Below, piece by piece: positions 32,042-41,153 of a DNA stretch of 64,000 bases. The notes under the pieces are model-generated. The model was not told where the DNA came from. It did not search any database and worked only from the letters and a program-made list of their open reading frames with translations. Both the position numbers and the translations under genes were made by a program. Position 1 is the first letter of the stretch, and every line of letters starts with the position of its first letter. This DNA is from Silvania hatchlandensis (GTDB lineage Bacteria > Pseudomonadota > Gammaproteobacteria > Enterobacterales > Enterobacteriaceae), in NCBI RefSeq assembly GCF_025564065.1, contig NZ_JAMGZK010000046.1, positions 124,001 through 188,000 of the forward strand. Direction: 5' to 3'.

Positions 32042-32992
32042 ATGACGACTGCAAATCCAAAAACTGTGTTGTTGATTGCTCCGGTAGTTGACGGCTTGCT
32101 GGATAAACTCTCCTCTGCCTTCCAGGTTTTCCGCCTGTATGACCAGCCCGATCCCCACGCGTTTCTCCAGCAGATGGGGGCGCAGGTGCAGGTCGTGGTC
32201 ACTCGTGGCGATGTGGGCGTGACCCGTGAGGTGCTGGCACAACTGCCGAACGTCGGGCTGGTGGCGATCTTTGGCGTGGGTACGGACGCGGTAGACCTCG
32301 ACTATACCCGCACCCGCAACATTGCCGTCACTATTACCTCCGGCGTGCTGACCAACGATGTGGCCGATCTGGCGATGGGCTTACTGCTGACCGGTGCCCG
32401 CCAGCTCTGCCAGGGCGATAAATTTGTCCGCGAAGGGCGCTGGCTCAAACAGGGGCCGGCGCTGGCAACCCAGGTAAGCGGCAAACGGATCGGGATTTTT
32501 GGCATGGGGAATATCGGCCAGGCCATTGCCCGTCGTGCTACCGGATTTGATATGGAGATCCTTTACACCGATCGTAAAAAACTCCAGCACGTCGATTATC
32601 AATGGTGCGCGGATCTGCATACCCTCGCGCACGAAAGTGATTTTCTGGTTATTGCGGCCTCGGGTGGGGTGGCGAACCGGGGGCTTATTGATGCCAGCGT
32701 CTTCAACACCATGCCAAAACATGCCTGGCTGATTAACGTTGCACGCGGCAGCCTGGTGGATGAACCCGCCTTAATTCGGGCATTACAAAACGGGGTAATT
32801 GCCGGGGCAGGATTAGACGTTTATGAAGACGAGCCGCATGTGCCAGCAGCGCTTATCGCCATGGATAACGTGGTGCTGCAGCCGCATGTGGCCAGCGCCA
32901 CGCATGAAACCCGGCAGCGCATGAGTGAGGTGGTGTTTAACAATGTCACGGCGTATTTTGCTGCGGCACCGCTGCCGAATGTGATTGATTAA
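32042..32992 (+). CDS. 2-hydroxyacid (2-ketoaldonate) dehydrogenase
   Basis: An NAD(P)-dependent D-2-hydroxyacid dehydrogenase of the GhrB type, 316 residues. Nucleotide-binding GMGNIG at 154-159, with YTDRKK (175-180) after beta-2, a basic pair suggesting NADP(H). Catalytic Arg235 (NVARGSLVDE), Glu264 (EDEPHVP) and His282 (QPHVASATHE). Between the gluconate-type regulator and an MFS permease, its likely job is reducing 2-ketogluconate or a similar ketoaldonate; that substrate is inferred. Confidence 0.87.
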   Translation: MTTANPKTVLLIAPVVDGLLDKLSSAFQVFRLYDQPDPHAFLQQMGAQVQVVVTRGDVGVTREVLAQLPNVGLVAIFGVGTDAVDLDYTRTRNIAVTITSGVLTNDVADLAMGLLLTGARQLCQGDKFVREGRWLKQGPALATQVSGKRIGIFGMGNIGQAIARRATGFDMEILYTDRKKLQHVDYQWCADLHTLAHESDFLVIAASGGVANRGLIDASVFNTMPKHAWLINVARGSLVDEPALIRALQNGVIAGAGLDVYEDEPHVPAALIAMDNVVLQPHVASATHETRQRMSEVVFNNVTAYFAAAPLPNVID

Positions 32993-33042
32993 TCAGGCTG
33001 TATTGACCTCGCGATAACGTTATTTCCCTCGAGAGAGTATGA

Positions 33043-34356
33043 ATGATGAATGAGAAAATACCTGGCACTCGCTGGTTGCGTATCATTGCCCCGGTTCTGA
33101 TCGCCTGCATTATTTCTTTTATGGACAGAGTTAATATTAGTTTTGCCCTGCCGGGCGGAATGGAAGCCGATTTAGGTATTACCAGCCAGATGGCTGGGGT
33201 CGCCAGCGGGATATTTTTTATCGGTTATTTATTTCTGCAAATACCGGGCGGGCGAATTGCCGTTAACGGCAGCGGGAAACGCTTTATTGCCTGGTCGCTG
33301 CTGGCCTGGGCGATTGTGTCGGTGGCGACCGGCTTTGTGACGCATCAATACCAGCTGCTGGTGCTGCGCTTTATTCTTGGCGTCTCGGAAGGCGGAATGC
33401 TGCCGGTGGTGCTGACGATGGTCAGTAACTGGTTCCCGGAAAAAGAGATCGGCCGGGCCAATGCCTTCGTAATGATGTTTGCCCCGCTGGGCGGCATGTT
33501 AACGGCACCGCTGTCAGGCGCGATTATCGCCGCCTTTGACTGGCGCTGGCTGTTTATCATCGAAGGTTTGCTCTCACTGGTGGTGCTGCTGGTGTGGTGG
33601 CTGATGATCAGCGACCGCCCGGAAGAGGCGCGCTGGCTACCGGAACGTGAGCGTGATTACCTGCTGACGACGCTGCGTGCCGAGCGAGAAGCCCGCCGCG
33701 CGGAAGCTCCGGTCAGCAATGCGCCGCTGAAGGACGTGTTTCGCAACAGCGGCCTGATGAAGCTGGTGGCGCTGAACTTCTTCTACCAGACCGGGGATTA
33801 CGGCTACACGCTGTGGCTGCCGACGATCCTGAAAAACCTGACCGGGGCCAGCATGGCCAGCGTCGGCGTGCTGGCTGTCCTGCCGTTTATCGCCACCCTC
33901 GCCGGGATTTACGTCATTTCGCTGTTCAGCGACCGGAGCGGTAAACGTCGGCTGTGGGTGCGTTTCTCACTGTACAGCTTTGCCGCCGCGCTGCTGGCAT
34001 CAGTGATCCTGCGGGATCACGTGGTCGCCGCTTATATCGCGCTGGTGGTGTGCGGCTTCTTCCTGAAATCGGCAACCAGTCCGTTCTGGTCGATTCCGGG
34101 GCGCATCGCCATGCCGGAGGTGGCCGGGAGCGCGCGTGGGGTGATCAACGGTTTGGGTAATTTGGGCGGGTTCTGCGGGCCATATCTGGTGGGGGTGATG
34201 ATCTACTTCTACGGGCAAAACGTCGCCGTCTGCGCCCTGGCGGGATCGTTGATCATTGCCGGGACCATTACCTTCTTCCTGCCGAAGCAATGCGACCTGA
34301 GCCAGACCCCCGACGTGCCGCCAGCCGCGGACAACGCGCTGCGTCAGGCGCAGTAA
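33043..34356 (+). CDS. MFS permease, anion:cation symporter family
   Basis: A 437-residue, ~12-helix inner-membrane carrier of the ACS family (relatives GudP, GarP, ExuT, ketogluconate permeases). Landmarks: FMDRVNISFALPGGM in helix 1, FLQIPGGRIAVNGSGKRFIA in the loop 2-3 signature, and RFILGVSEGGMLPVVLTMVS in helix 4. It lies 50 bp after the reductase gene, so the pair probably imports and reduces a sugar acid. A start three bases later (MNEK) is possible. Confidence 0.88.
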   Translation: MMNEKIPGTRWLRIIAPVLIACIISFMDRVNISFALPGGMEADLGITSQMAGVASGIFFIGYLFLQIPGGRIAVNGSGKRFIAWSLLAWAIVSVATGFVTHQYQLLVLRFILGVSEGGMLPVVLTMVSNWFPEKEIGRANAFVMMFAPLGGMLTAPLSGAIIAAFDWRWLFIIEGLLSLVVLLVWWLMISDRPEEARWLPERERDYLLTTLRAEREARRAEAPVSNAPLKDVFRNSGLMKLVALNFFYQTGDYGYTLWLPTILKNLTGASMASVGVLAVLPFIATLAGIYVISLFSDRSGKRRLWVRFSLYSFAAALLASVILRDHVVAAYIALVVCGFFLKSATSPFWSIPGRIAMPEVAGSARGVINGLGNLGGFCGPYLVGVMIYFYGQNVAVCALAGSLIIAGTITFFLPKQCDLSQTPDVPPAADNALRQAQ

Positions 34357-34360
34357 CCGC

Positions 34361-34385
34361 TGTGGGCGCGCGCGTCGCGCCCACA
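34361..34385. terminator. Hairpin between the MFS and cupin genes
   Basis: TGTGGGCGCG-CGCGT-CGCGCCCACA, perfect 10-bp stem in a 31-bp convergent gap. Confidence 0.7.
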
Positions 34386-34387
34386 CA

Positions 34388-34720
34388 TTACGGGCTGTAA
34401 TGCACCGCCAGCCATAACGTCGGCTCCTGCGGGTCGGTCCATTCCACCCGGTGCCGACAGTGGGCGGGAATATGCACGGAATCCCCCGGATGCAGGATCC
34501 GCACCGTATCGTCCTCTTCGAATTTGACCCCTGCCGAACCTCTGATCACCACCACCCATTCGCTTTGGCTCTGGCAGTACCAGAAGCCAGGCGGACTGGC
34601 CTGGCCGGTTGAGAGGATGCGCTCAATTTTGATCCCCGGTGCAGACAGCAAGATATCAAAGATTTCCGCCTCGCCGTGAACCACGCTGTCGGGAAGATTT
34701 GAGAACAGATTCAACGCCAT
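34388..34720 (-). CDS. Cupin-domain protein
   Basis: The ATG at 34720 (MALNLFSNLPDSVVHGEAEI) follows GGAGG and gives 110 residues; upstream in-frame codons lie inside the permease gene. A single cupin barrel: motif 1-like SEWVVVIRGSAGVKFEEDD (~58-76), motif 2-like LHPGDSVHIPAHCRHRVEWT (~81-100) with His94/His96-type ligands. It has no signal peptide. As last gene of the sugar ABC operon it may isomerise or sense the substrate; function unknown. Confidence 0.8.
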   Translation of the reverse strand: MALNLFSNLPDSVVHGEAEIFDILLSAPGIKIERILSTGQASPPGFWYCQSQSEWVVVIRGSAGVKFEEDDTVRILHPGDSVHIPAHCRHRVEWTDPQEPTLWLAVHYSP

Positions 34721-34740
34721 CCGGATACCTCCGCTGATGA

Positions 34741-35706
34741 TTACGATCGGCGAAATACGTGCGAGAGATGGGCCCCTTTCAGGAAAATAAACGCCAGCAG
34801 CAGGCCGCCCCACAGGGCCATGGTGATATAGCTGCTCACGCCCAGAATGTTCAGACCGCTTTCCAGCATTTGCAGCAGAATCAGCGCCATCACCATGCCA
34901 AAGACTTTACCAAAGCCGCCATCAGGATTTACGCCGCCCAGCACCGCCGCCAGAATCGACACCAGCAGGTAAGACTCGCCGTAAGAGGCCTTGGCCGAGT
35001 TGAGCTTTGACATCATCAGCAGCGCGGCGATTACGCACAGCACCGAAGAGAGAATATAGACCCAGATAAGGGTTTTGCGGGTGTTGATCCCGGAATAATG
35101 GGTCGCCTGTTCGTTGGAGCCAATCAGATACAGGCTGCGACCAAAGGCGGTTTTTTCGAGGATCACCCACAGAACGCAGACCACCGCCAGAAATACCAGC
35201 AGCGGCAGTGGGATGCCGAGGATATTGGTGCTGTTAATCACCAGAATATAGTCCGGGAAGTTCGAGATCGCCGAGCCTTTAGAGATCAGAATATTGATGC
35301 CTTTCAGCAGGGTCATGATCCCAAGCGTCGCTAAAATCGGTGATACGCGCACCACCGCAATTAAGAACCCATTGATAGAACCAATCACGATGGCCATCGC
35401 CAGACCGGCGGCGATCACCAGCAGCATGCTGCCAAAGGTCGGGGGATAGTGGGTGGCGACCCAGGCCATCACCAGCCCGCAGGCGTTCATGGTGGCAATG
35501 ATTGAGAGGTTAATCCCACCGGTGAGAATGGTGACCGCCATCGCTAAGGCCAGCACGCCGAGGATCGGCATTTGTGAGGCGATAGACTGGAAGTTGGCGG
35601 AAGACCAGAACACCGACGGGATCAGGAAGCTAAACGCGATAACAACAGCGACGATAAGCAGGCTCAGGTAAATTTCAACGCGATCCTGGGGTTTTCTGGC
35701 GCTCAT
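34741..35706 (-). CDS. Sugar ABC transporter permease (RbsC/BPD_transp_2 type), second
   Basis: A 321-residue inner-membrane permease starting at ATG 35706 (MSARKPQDRVEIYLSLLIVA), whose start overlaps the previous gene's stop (ATGA). About nine hydrophobic helices; conserved ILTGGINLSIIATMNACGLV and the EAA-like loop YLIGSNEQATHYSGINTRKT, then LLVSILAAVLGGVNPDGGFG. It forms a heterodimeric channel with the permease encoded upstream. 20 bp separate it from the cupin gene. Confidence 0.9.
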   Translation of the reverse strand: MSARKPQDRVEIYLSLLIVAVVIAFSFLIPSVFWSSANFQSIASQMPILGVLALAMAVTILTGGINLSIIATMNACGLVMAWVATHYPPTFGSMLLVIAAGLAMAIVIGSINGFLIAVVRVSPILATLGIMTLLKGINILISKGSAISNFPDYILVINSTNILGIPLPLLVFLAVVCVLWVILEKTAFGRSLYLIGSNEQATHYSGINTRKTLIWVYILSSVLCVIAALLMMSKLNSAKASYGESYLLVSILAAVLGGVNPDGGFGKVFGMVMALILLQMLESGLNILGVSSYITMALWGGLLLAFIFLKGAHLSHVFRRS

Positions 35707-36683
35707 ACTCGTACTCCCTGGCCTTTGCGCTGGCTCCATGCGGTCATGCTGATACTGGTGACAATCACCACCCCGGTGACCACCGTGTGCCAGTAAGAGG
35801 AGATCCCTAACAGGTTAAGACCGTTTTGTAACACGGCCAGTAAAATAACCCCCAGCAAGGTGCCGAGCAGCGTGCCGCGCCCGCCAACAATGCTGGTGCC
35901 GCCTAACACCACGGCGGCAAGAACCGTCAGCTCATAGCCGAGTAAAGAGTCCGGGGCCACGGTTAACACGGTTGCCGACTGCACCACGCCCGCCACGCCG
36001 GACATCAGCCCCATATAGCCGTAAACAAACAGCTGCATTTTCAAGATGCCGAATCCCATTCGCGACGCCGCTTCGCGGTTGCCGCCCATGGCGTAAATCA
36101 TGCGACCGACGCTGGTTTTGTTCATGATAAAGCCGGTTAACGCCACCACCACGATCAGGGTAATGATCGGCAGGCTCAGGCCATAGTCATACCCATCTGC
36201 GGCGGTGAATTTAAACAGCATCACCCCTTGTTCAAACCACTCCGGATAGCTGTACAACCAGACACCTTTGGTCAGGTACAGCAGCAGGCCGTAAAAGATA
36301 TTAAGGGTGGATATGGTAATGATGATCGAAGGCACGTTGAGGCGATTGACCAGTACGGCATTGACCATGCCCAGCAGCAGCCCCAGTCCGCCAGACAGGG
36401 CAAAGGCGAGTGCAAAGTTGCCGCTGGTTCCCTGAATCAAGGTGACCATCACGTATTGCGCAATGATGGTCATTGCCGGAAAGGAGATATCGATCCCACC
36501 GGATATCAGGACAATAAACAGGCCGCAGGCGAGGATGGTGAGCATGGCGTAGTTGTTGATCAGGTCATAGATATTGCCAAAGGTCATAAACTCGTCGCTG
36601 GCAAACGACAGATAGCCGCCGATCGCCAGTATCGTCAGCCCTAAAAACAGTTCATGGGTTTTAACCCCGAGGTGTTTACCCAT
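35703..36683 (-). CDS. Sugar ABC transporter permease (RbsC/BPD_transp_2 type), first
   Basis: 326 residues, ~9 membrane helices, same family as its neighbour: GGIDISFPAMTIIAQYVMVT (~63-82), MIYAMGGNREAASRMGFGIL (cytoplasmic loop, ~190-210) and ELTVLAAVVLGGTSIVGGRG. Overlaps the ATPase gene by 8 bp and the next permease by 4 bp. A paired-permease arrangement is also known for the LsrCD AI-2 and RhaPQ rhamnose importers. Confidence 0.9.
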   Translation of the reverse strand: MGKHLGVKTHELFLGLTILAIGGYLSFASDEFMTFGNIYDLINNYAMLTILACGLFIVLISGGIDISFPAMTIIAQYVMVTLIQGTSGNFALAFALSGGLGLLLGMVNAVLVNRLNVPSIIITISTLNIFYGLLLYLTKGVWLYSYPEWFEQGVMLFKFTAADGYDYGLSLPIITLIVVVALTGFIMNKTSVGRMIYAMGGNREAASRMGFGILKMQLFVYGYMGLMSGVAGVVQSATVLTVAPDSLLGYELTVLAAVVLGGTSIVGGRGTLLGTLLGVILLAVLQNGLNLLGISSYWHTVVTGVVIVTSISMTAWSQRKGQGVRV

Positions 36684-38157
36684 TGACGACCTCTGCCAGA
36701 GCGGCTTCCGTGGTATGTTCCGGGAGAATTTCGGCGATGATTTCGCCTTTGCGCATCACTAAAATTCGATGGCTGTTAAAGAAGGCTTCATCGATTTCAT
36801 CGGTGACCATCAGCACGGCGATCCCCTTGCGCGACAGGGCGGAGATGATTTGATAGATCCCCGCTTTATTGGCAATGTCGACGCCGACGGTGGGCGAGTC
36901 AAGAATCAACACTTTGGGATTAATGGCCAGCCATTTGGCAATCGCCACCCGTTGGGCGTTGCCGCCGGACAGGGTATTGACCGGCAGAGTCACGCTGCTA
37001 ATTTTAATGCTCAGCTGCTCAACCAGATCTGCGACGATGCGGTCGGACTTTGAGGTATCCAGTAACCGGAAAGGCGTTTTCAGCCGCTGCAGGACCGTCG
37101 AAATAATATTGTCATTGATCGACTGATCCATCACCAGGCCGGTGCTCATCCGATCTTCGGAGACGTAGCCAATCCCGGCTTTTACCGCATCCCGGTTGCT
37201 GGCGAAATGCACGACCTTATTTTCCAGCATCATCTCGCCGGAATCCGGTCTGGTGAGCCCAAACAAACTCAGGCAGAGTTCCGTGCGCCCGGCACCCAAT
37301 AACCCGGTAATGGCCAGGATTTCGCCCTGATGGATCTGAAAGGTGATGTCGTGATACTGCTGATGTTTAGTGAGGTTTTTGACGCTTAACGCCACTTCGC
37401 CGATTTTTTCTACCGGCGGCAGTACCGCATACGAGAACGCTTTACCGGTCATCAGGAAGGCGAGCTTTTTATTGTTAATGTCGCTGGCGGGGTAAGTGCC
37501 GATCAGGGTGCCATTTTTGAGCACGCTGATGCGGTCGGAGATTTCCATCACCTCATCCAGCCGGTGGCTGACGAATACCACGCAGATGTTTCGTTTCTTT
37601 AAGTCACCGATCACCCGCAGCAGTCCTTTGACTTCCTGCATGGTGAGCGAGGCGGTGGGTTCATCCATAATAATCAGTCTGGCTTCCTGGGCCAGCGCCC
37701 GGCAGATAGCCACAATCTGGCGCTGGGCAATCGGCAGGGATTCCACGGTTGCGTCCAGATCCAGTTGCGCGTCAATGCTTTTAATGGTCAGGGCGGCGAT
37801 GCGTCGAATTTCGCGCTTATTAACCAGCAAATTATGGTGGTGCTGGTGGATACCGATATTTTCGGCCACGGTTAAGTTGGGGAATAAAGAGAGATCCTGG
37901 TAGATTACCTGGATCCCGGCTTTGACCGAGTCGATGGGGGAGAGGTGGGAATAGCGTTTGCCCTCAATGGCAATCTCAAATCCGGGGTCGGGTTTATAGA
38001 CGCCCGAGATGATTTTAATCAGCGTGGATTTGCCACAGCCATTCTGCCCGGCCAGACAGTGAACCTCTCCGGGAAATAGCGTCAGGGCGATGTTATCCAG
38101 CGCTTTCACACCGTAGAAGGTTTTGCTGATCTTACCCAGTGAAATAAACGGCTTCAT
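36676..38157 (-). CDS. Sugar ABC transporter ATPase, two nucleotide-binding domains
   Basis: Drives the importer; RbsA-type fused NBDs, 493 residues from ATG 38157 (MKPFISLGKISKTFYGVKAL). NBD1: Walker A GQNGCGKST (~37-45), signature LPIAQRQIVAICRAL, Walker B LIIMDEPTASL. NBD2: degenerate P-loop GLLGAGRTE, signature LSGGNAQRVAIAKWL, Walker B VLILDSPTVGVD, in which the usual catalytic Glu is Ser. In-frame codons upstream overlap the gap after the binding-protein gene and lack similarity. Confidence 0.92.
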   Translation of the reverse strand: MKPFISLGKISKTFYGVKALDNIALTLFPGEVHCLAGQNGCGKSTLIKIISGVYKPDPGFEIAIEGKRYSHLSPIDSVKAGIQVIYQDLSLFPNLTVAENIGIHQHHHNLLVNKREIRRIAALTIKSIDAQLDLDATVESLPIAQRQIVAICRALAQEARLIIMDEPTASLTMQEVKGLLRVIGDLKKRNICVVFVSHRLDEVMEISDRISVLKNGTLIGTYPASDINNKKLAFLMTGKAFSYAVLPPVEKIGEVALSVKNLTKHQQYHDITFQIHQGEILAITGLLGAGRTELCLSLFGLTRPDSGEMMLENKVVHFASNRDAVKAGIGYVSEDRMSTGLVMDQSINDNIISTVLQRLKTPFRLLDTSKSDRIVADLVEQLSIKISSVTLPVNTLSGGNAQRVAIAKWLAINPKVLILDSPTVGVDIANKAGIYQIISALSRKGIAVLMVTDEIDEAFFNSHRILVMRKGEIIAEILPEHTTEAALAEVVNG

Positions 38158-38218
38158 TGCTACCTCGCAGGGGCTCAGACAACACGCCCTTGTCAGAAGG
38201 GCGTGCCGGGCTGGCTGA

Positions 38219-39202
38219 TTAATACAGGCTATCGATATTCTCTTTGGTGACGCGCAGCACTTTGTGGAATTTGATGATCCGTTTTTCGGTATCCACATCG
38301 GCTTTACCAAGGTTCGGGATATCCAACTCTTTGCCGATTGTTTCCCCTTTCAGGATCTTGTCGGCAACCGCCGTCAAGGCATAACCCGCAGAGGCCGGGT
38401 CGTAGGTGATCCCCATGGTAATGTCACCGCTTTTAATCAGCGAGGCCGCCTGGGAGGGGATCATCATCCCGTAGACAAACACTTTCCCTTTCGCGCGTTT
38501 CTCTTTCACCGCGCGGCCCGCACCAATCGGCCCCTGGGAACCAAATGACACGATCCCTTTCATATCAGGATGGGCTTTCATCAGATCGAGGGTGGTACGA
38601 CGGGCATCGTCGATATTCTCGGCCACGGGCATGCGGTTGGTGACTTCAAACATCTCCGGGTAGTGCTCTTTTTGGTATTTAACAAATAAATCCGCCCACA
38701 AATTATGCTGAGGCACAGTCAGGCTGCCGACATAAATGACATAGCCGCCTTTCCCGCCCATCGCTTTCGCCATCTCTTCGACGTTATCGGCGGCGAATTT
38801 TTGGTTATCAATAATTTCAACATCCCAGTTGGCGCTCGGCTGTCCCGGCGATTCATTGGTTAATACCACAATGCCCGCTTCACGCGCTTTTTTGAATACC
38901 GGTTCCAGAACGTCGGCGTCATTGGGAACGATAGAGATCGCGGAGACCTTTTTCGCAATCAGGTCTTCAATGATTTTGACCTGCTGAGGAGCATCGGTAC
39001 TGGAAGGGCCCACCTGCGAGGCTTTAATGCCGAGGTCGCTGCCTGCTTTCGTGACGCCTTCACCCATGCGATTAAACCAGGGCATGCCATCAATTTTGGA
39101 AATATTGACCACTTCAATTTCTTTCGCCATTGCAGCGGTGGAAAAAACCATCAGTCCCAGCAAGCCAGCAGACAATAATTTTGTTACGCACATTTTACTC
39201 AT
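38219..39202 (-). CDS. Periplasmic sugar-binding protein (LsrB/RhaS-like)
   Basis: The solute-binding subunit, 327 residues, from the ATG at 39202 preceded by AGAGG. Signal peptide MSKMCVTKLLSAGLLGLMVF with cleavage after AMA. Family 4 binding protein: KIDGMPWFNRMGEGVTKAGS (~30-49), IVPNDADVLEPVFKKARE, LTNESPGQPSANWDVEIIDN. The C-terminal part (KELDIPNLGKADVD, ENIDSLY) resembles LsrB and RhaS. First gene of a five-gene operon (binding protein, ATPase, two permeases, cupin). The substrate is unknown; context suggests a sugar or sugar acid. Confidence 0.9.
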   Translation of the reverse strand: MSKMCVTKLLSAGLLGLMVFSTAAMAKEIEVVNISKIDGMPWFNRMGEGVTKAGSDLGIKASQVGPSSTDAPQQVKIIEDLIAKKVSAISIVPNDADVLEPVFKKAREAGIVVLTNESPGQPSANWDVEIIDNQKFAADNVEEMAKAMGGKGGYVIYVGSLTVPQHNLWADLFVKYQKEHYPEMFEVTNRMPVAENIDDARRTTLDLMKAHPDMKGIVSFGSQGPIGAGRAVKEKRAKGKVFVYGMMIPSQAASLIKSGDITMGITYDPASAGYALTAVADKILKGETIGKELDIPNLGKADVDTEKRIIKFHKVLRVTKENIDSLY

Positions 39203-39676
39203 TTCATACCTCTGAATGGTGGTGAAAATAAAATAGAGTGATAACGTTGTTTGGCTGTTTGATATTGCGATGCGCATTTTAATATTAGGTGATGAACGTG
39301 ATTCCCTCCCATTCAATATCCCCGTTTATTCAGTGGATAATAAAAGCCAATTTAAGAATAAACAGTAGGGTTTTCATATTTATAATGTTATGGAACTATT
39401 GGCTTATGGCATGGACGATTATGCGAATGCGCAGGTTTGGGCGTCAGGTCACATCTTAACCGCCCGATAGGCAACCCCTGTTTTAATTGCGGTTATTTCC
39501 CTGTTTTTTGACCTCACGCCTGTACAATGTGGTTTGGATCACGCCTAATAACGGCGCTTCGATTTTTCATTCACAGTTAACAGGTCTGTTATTGATGAAT
39601 AAACCCCATCGCTTCGCCTTGCTGCGCCTGACGCTGTCCACTGTGATGAACCTTCACCTTCAAAGGACAGGACCCC
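39203..39676. other. 474-bp control region between the ABC operon and the transglutaminase trio
   Basis: AT-rich divergent region. One CRP-like site, TGTGGTTTGGATCACG at 39528-39543 (8 of 10 against TGTGA-N6-TCACA), sits nearer the transglutaminase gene. No reading frame with coding character seen. Confidence 0.4.
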
Positions 39677-40819
39677 ATGCTGCGTCGACAATTTCTTAAA
39701 AATAGCGTTCTTTTTTCTGCCGCAGGTTTAGTCGGCCCGGCCTTAGCAAGCCCCACGGTTCAGAGCCTGAAGCCGCTCGCCGCGCCGGTGATGCGTCGCC
39801 GCTTTGCGCTGTCGCAAACCTACAAACTGGCACCGCCGCAGGGCTCCAGCGGGGTGGTCAACCTGTGGATCCCGCTGCCGGTGGAGACCGCCTTTCAGCA
39901 GCTGACCGGGCTGTCGTTTAGCGGTAATTACCAGCAGGCGTACATCACCACCAATAACGCCTACGGCGCCAGAACGCTGTTCGCCAGCTGGCCGAAATCC
40001 GACGGCGAATTGCTGCTCCAGCTCGATCTGGAGATCGAAACCGCAGACTGGGAGCCGCTGAAACACAATGCGCTGAAAAACTGGCGCGCCCCGGAAGCGA
40101 TCGTCTATCCCCTGGACGTTAAACCCTATCTGCTGCCGACAACCCATACCCCGGTTGATGGCGTCGTGCGTGAAACGGCGCAAAAAATTACCGGCGACGA
40201 ACAGGATCCGCTCAAAAAAGCGCGTCTGATTTACGACTGGGTCAGTAGCCATATGGAACGCGATAACAACGTGATCGGCTGTGGGACCGGCGACGTGGCA
40301 ACCCTTCTGCAAAGCGGCAAGCTCAGCGGCAAATGCACTGACATGAGTTCGGTGTTTGTGGCGCTGGCGCGGGCCAGCGGGATCCCGGCGCGCGAGCTGT
40401 TTGGTATTCGCCTGGGTAAAGCCAACAAGCTTGAGCGCTACTCCGCCAGCGCCTTCGGTAAAGCCGACAGCGCCGGCGTGGCCGACGTCAGCGGCGGTCA
40501 GCACTGCCGGGCAGAGTTCTATCTGGCGGGCTACGGCTGGCTGCCGTGCGACCCGGCGGATGTCACCAAAATGCGGCTGGCCGAGAAAAAGTCCCATCAG
40601 GATCCTGACGTGCAGGCGGTGAATACCTACCTGTTTGGCAACTGGGAAATGAACTGGGTGGGCTTCAATTACGGGCGCGATTTCGAACTGTATCCGGCGA
40701 CGGAGCAGGGGGCGATGAACAACTTTGGCTACCCGTATGCTGAAGTGGACGGCGATCCGCTCAATTTTTACGATCCGAAAGTGTTCGCGTATCAGTATGT
40801 CTCAACAGAACAACGCTAA
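39677..40819 (+). CDS. Tat-exported transglutaminase-like protein
   Basis: A 380-residue protein with a twin-arginine signal (MLRRQFLKNSVLFSAAGLVG), so it should fold in the cytoplasm and be exported to the periplasm. The transglutaminase-like core has the papain-type triad Cys220 (SGKCTDMSSVF), His276 (GGQHCRAEFYL) and Asp292 (LPCDPADVT). It may be a peptidase or amidase; substrate unknown. Its last 23 bp overlap the MerT-like gene, implying co-translation with a metal-transport pair. I do not recognise a characterised homologue. Confidence 0.8.
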   Translation: MLRRQFLKNSVLFSAAGLVGPALASPTVQSLKPLAAPVMRRRFALSQTYKLAPPQGSSGVVNLWIPLPVETAFQQLTGLSFSGNYQQAYITTNNAYGARTLFASWPKSDGELLLQLDLEIETADWEPLKHNALKNWRAPEAIVYPLDVKPYLLPTTHTPVDGVVRETAQKITGDEQDPLKKARLIYDWVSSHMERDNNVIGCGTGDVATLLQSGKLSGKCTDMSSVFVALARASGIPARELFGIRLGKANKLERYSASAFGKADSAGVADVSGGQHCRAEFYLAGYGWLPCDPADVTKMRLAEKKSHQDPDVQAVNTYLFGNWEMNWVGFNYGRDFELYPATEQGAMNNFGYPYAEVDGDPLNFYDPKVFAYQYVSTEQR

Positions 40820-41153
40820 AAGCGCGGGCGTGACCCTGCTGACGGCCGCTGCGGCTGCCGTCACCGCCGGACTTTGCTGCGTCGGGCCGCTGCTGTATCT
40901 GCTGTTTGGCATTTCGGCGGCCGGTTTTGCCGGGCTCAGCCAGCTGGAATTTCTGCGAGTCCCGATGATCGTCCTGTCGCTGGGGCTGATGCTGCGCGTC
41001 TTCTGGCGGCTCTATTTCTCAAAACGGCTGTGGTGTACCGGCCGTTTAACGCTCGGGCAGATGCGTTTTCTTTTCTGGCTGATACTGCCTTTCATGCTGC
41101 TGATCCTGTTCTATCCGACGGTGATCGCCTGGTTTTACGAGGTGTTTGAATGA
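40797..41153 (+). CDS. MerT-like inner-membrane metal transporter
   Basis: 118 residues, three hydrophobic helices. The vicinal cysteine pair of MerT is present in helix 1 (GLCCVGPLLYLLFG, Cys27-Cys28), but the cytoplasmic loop has a single Cys (KRLWCTGRL) in place of MerT's pair. The start ATG at 40797 lies inside the transglutaminase gene's end. No merR, merA or merC is nearby, so the cargo may be another soft metal rather than Hg(II). It overlaps the MerP-like gene by 4 bp. Confidence 0.78.
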   Translation: MSQQNNAKSAGVTLLTAAAAAVTAGLCCVGPLLYLLFGISAAGFAGLSQLEFLRVPMIVLSLGLMLRVFWRLYFSKRLWCTGRLTLGQMRFLFWLILPFMLLILFYPTVIAWFYEVFE

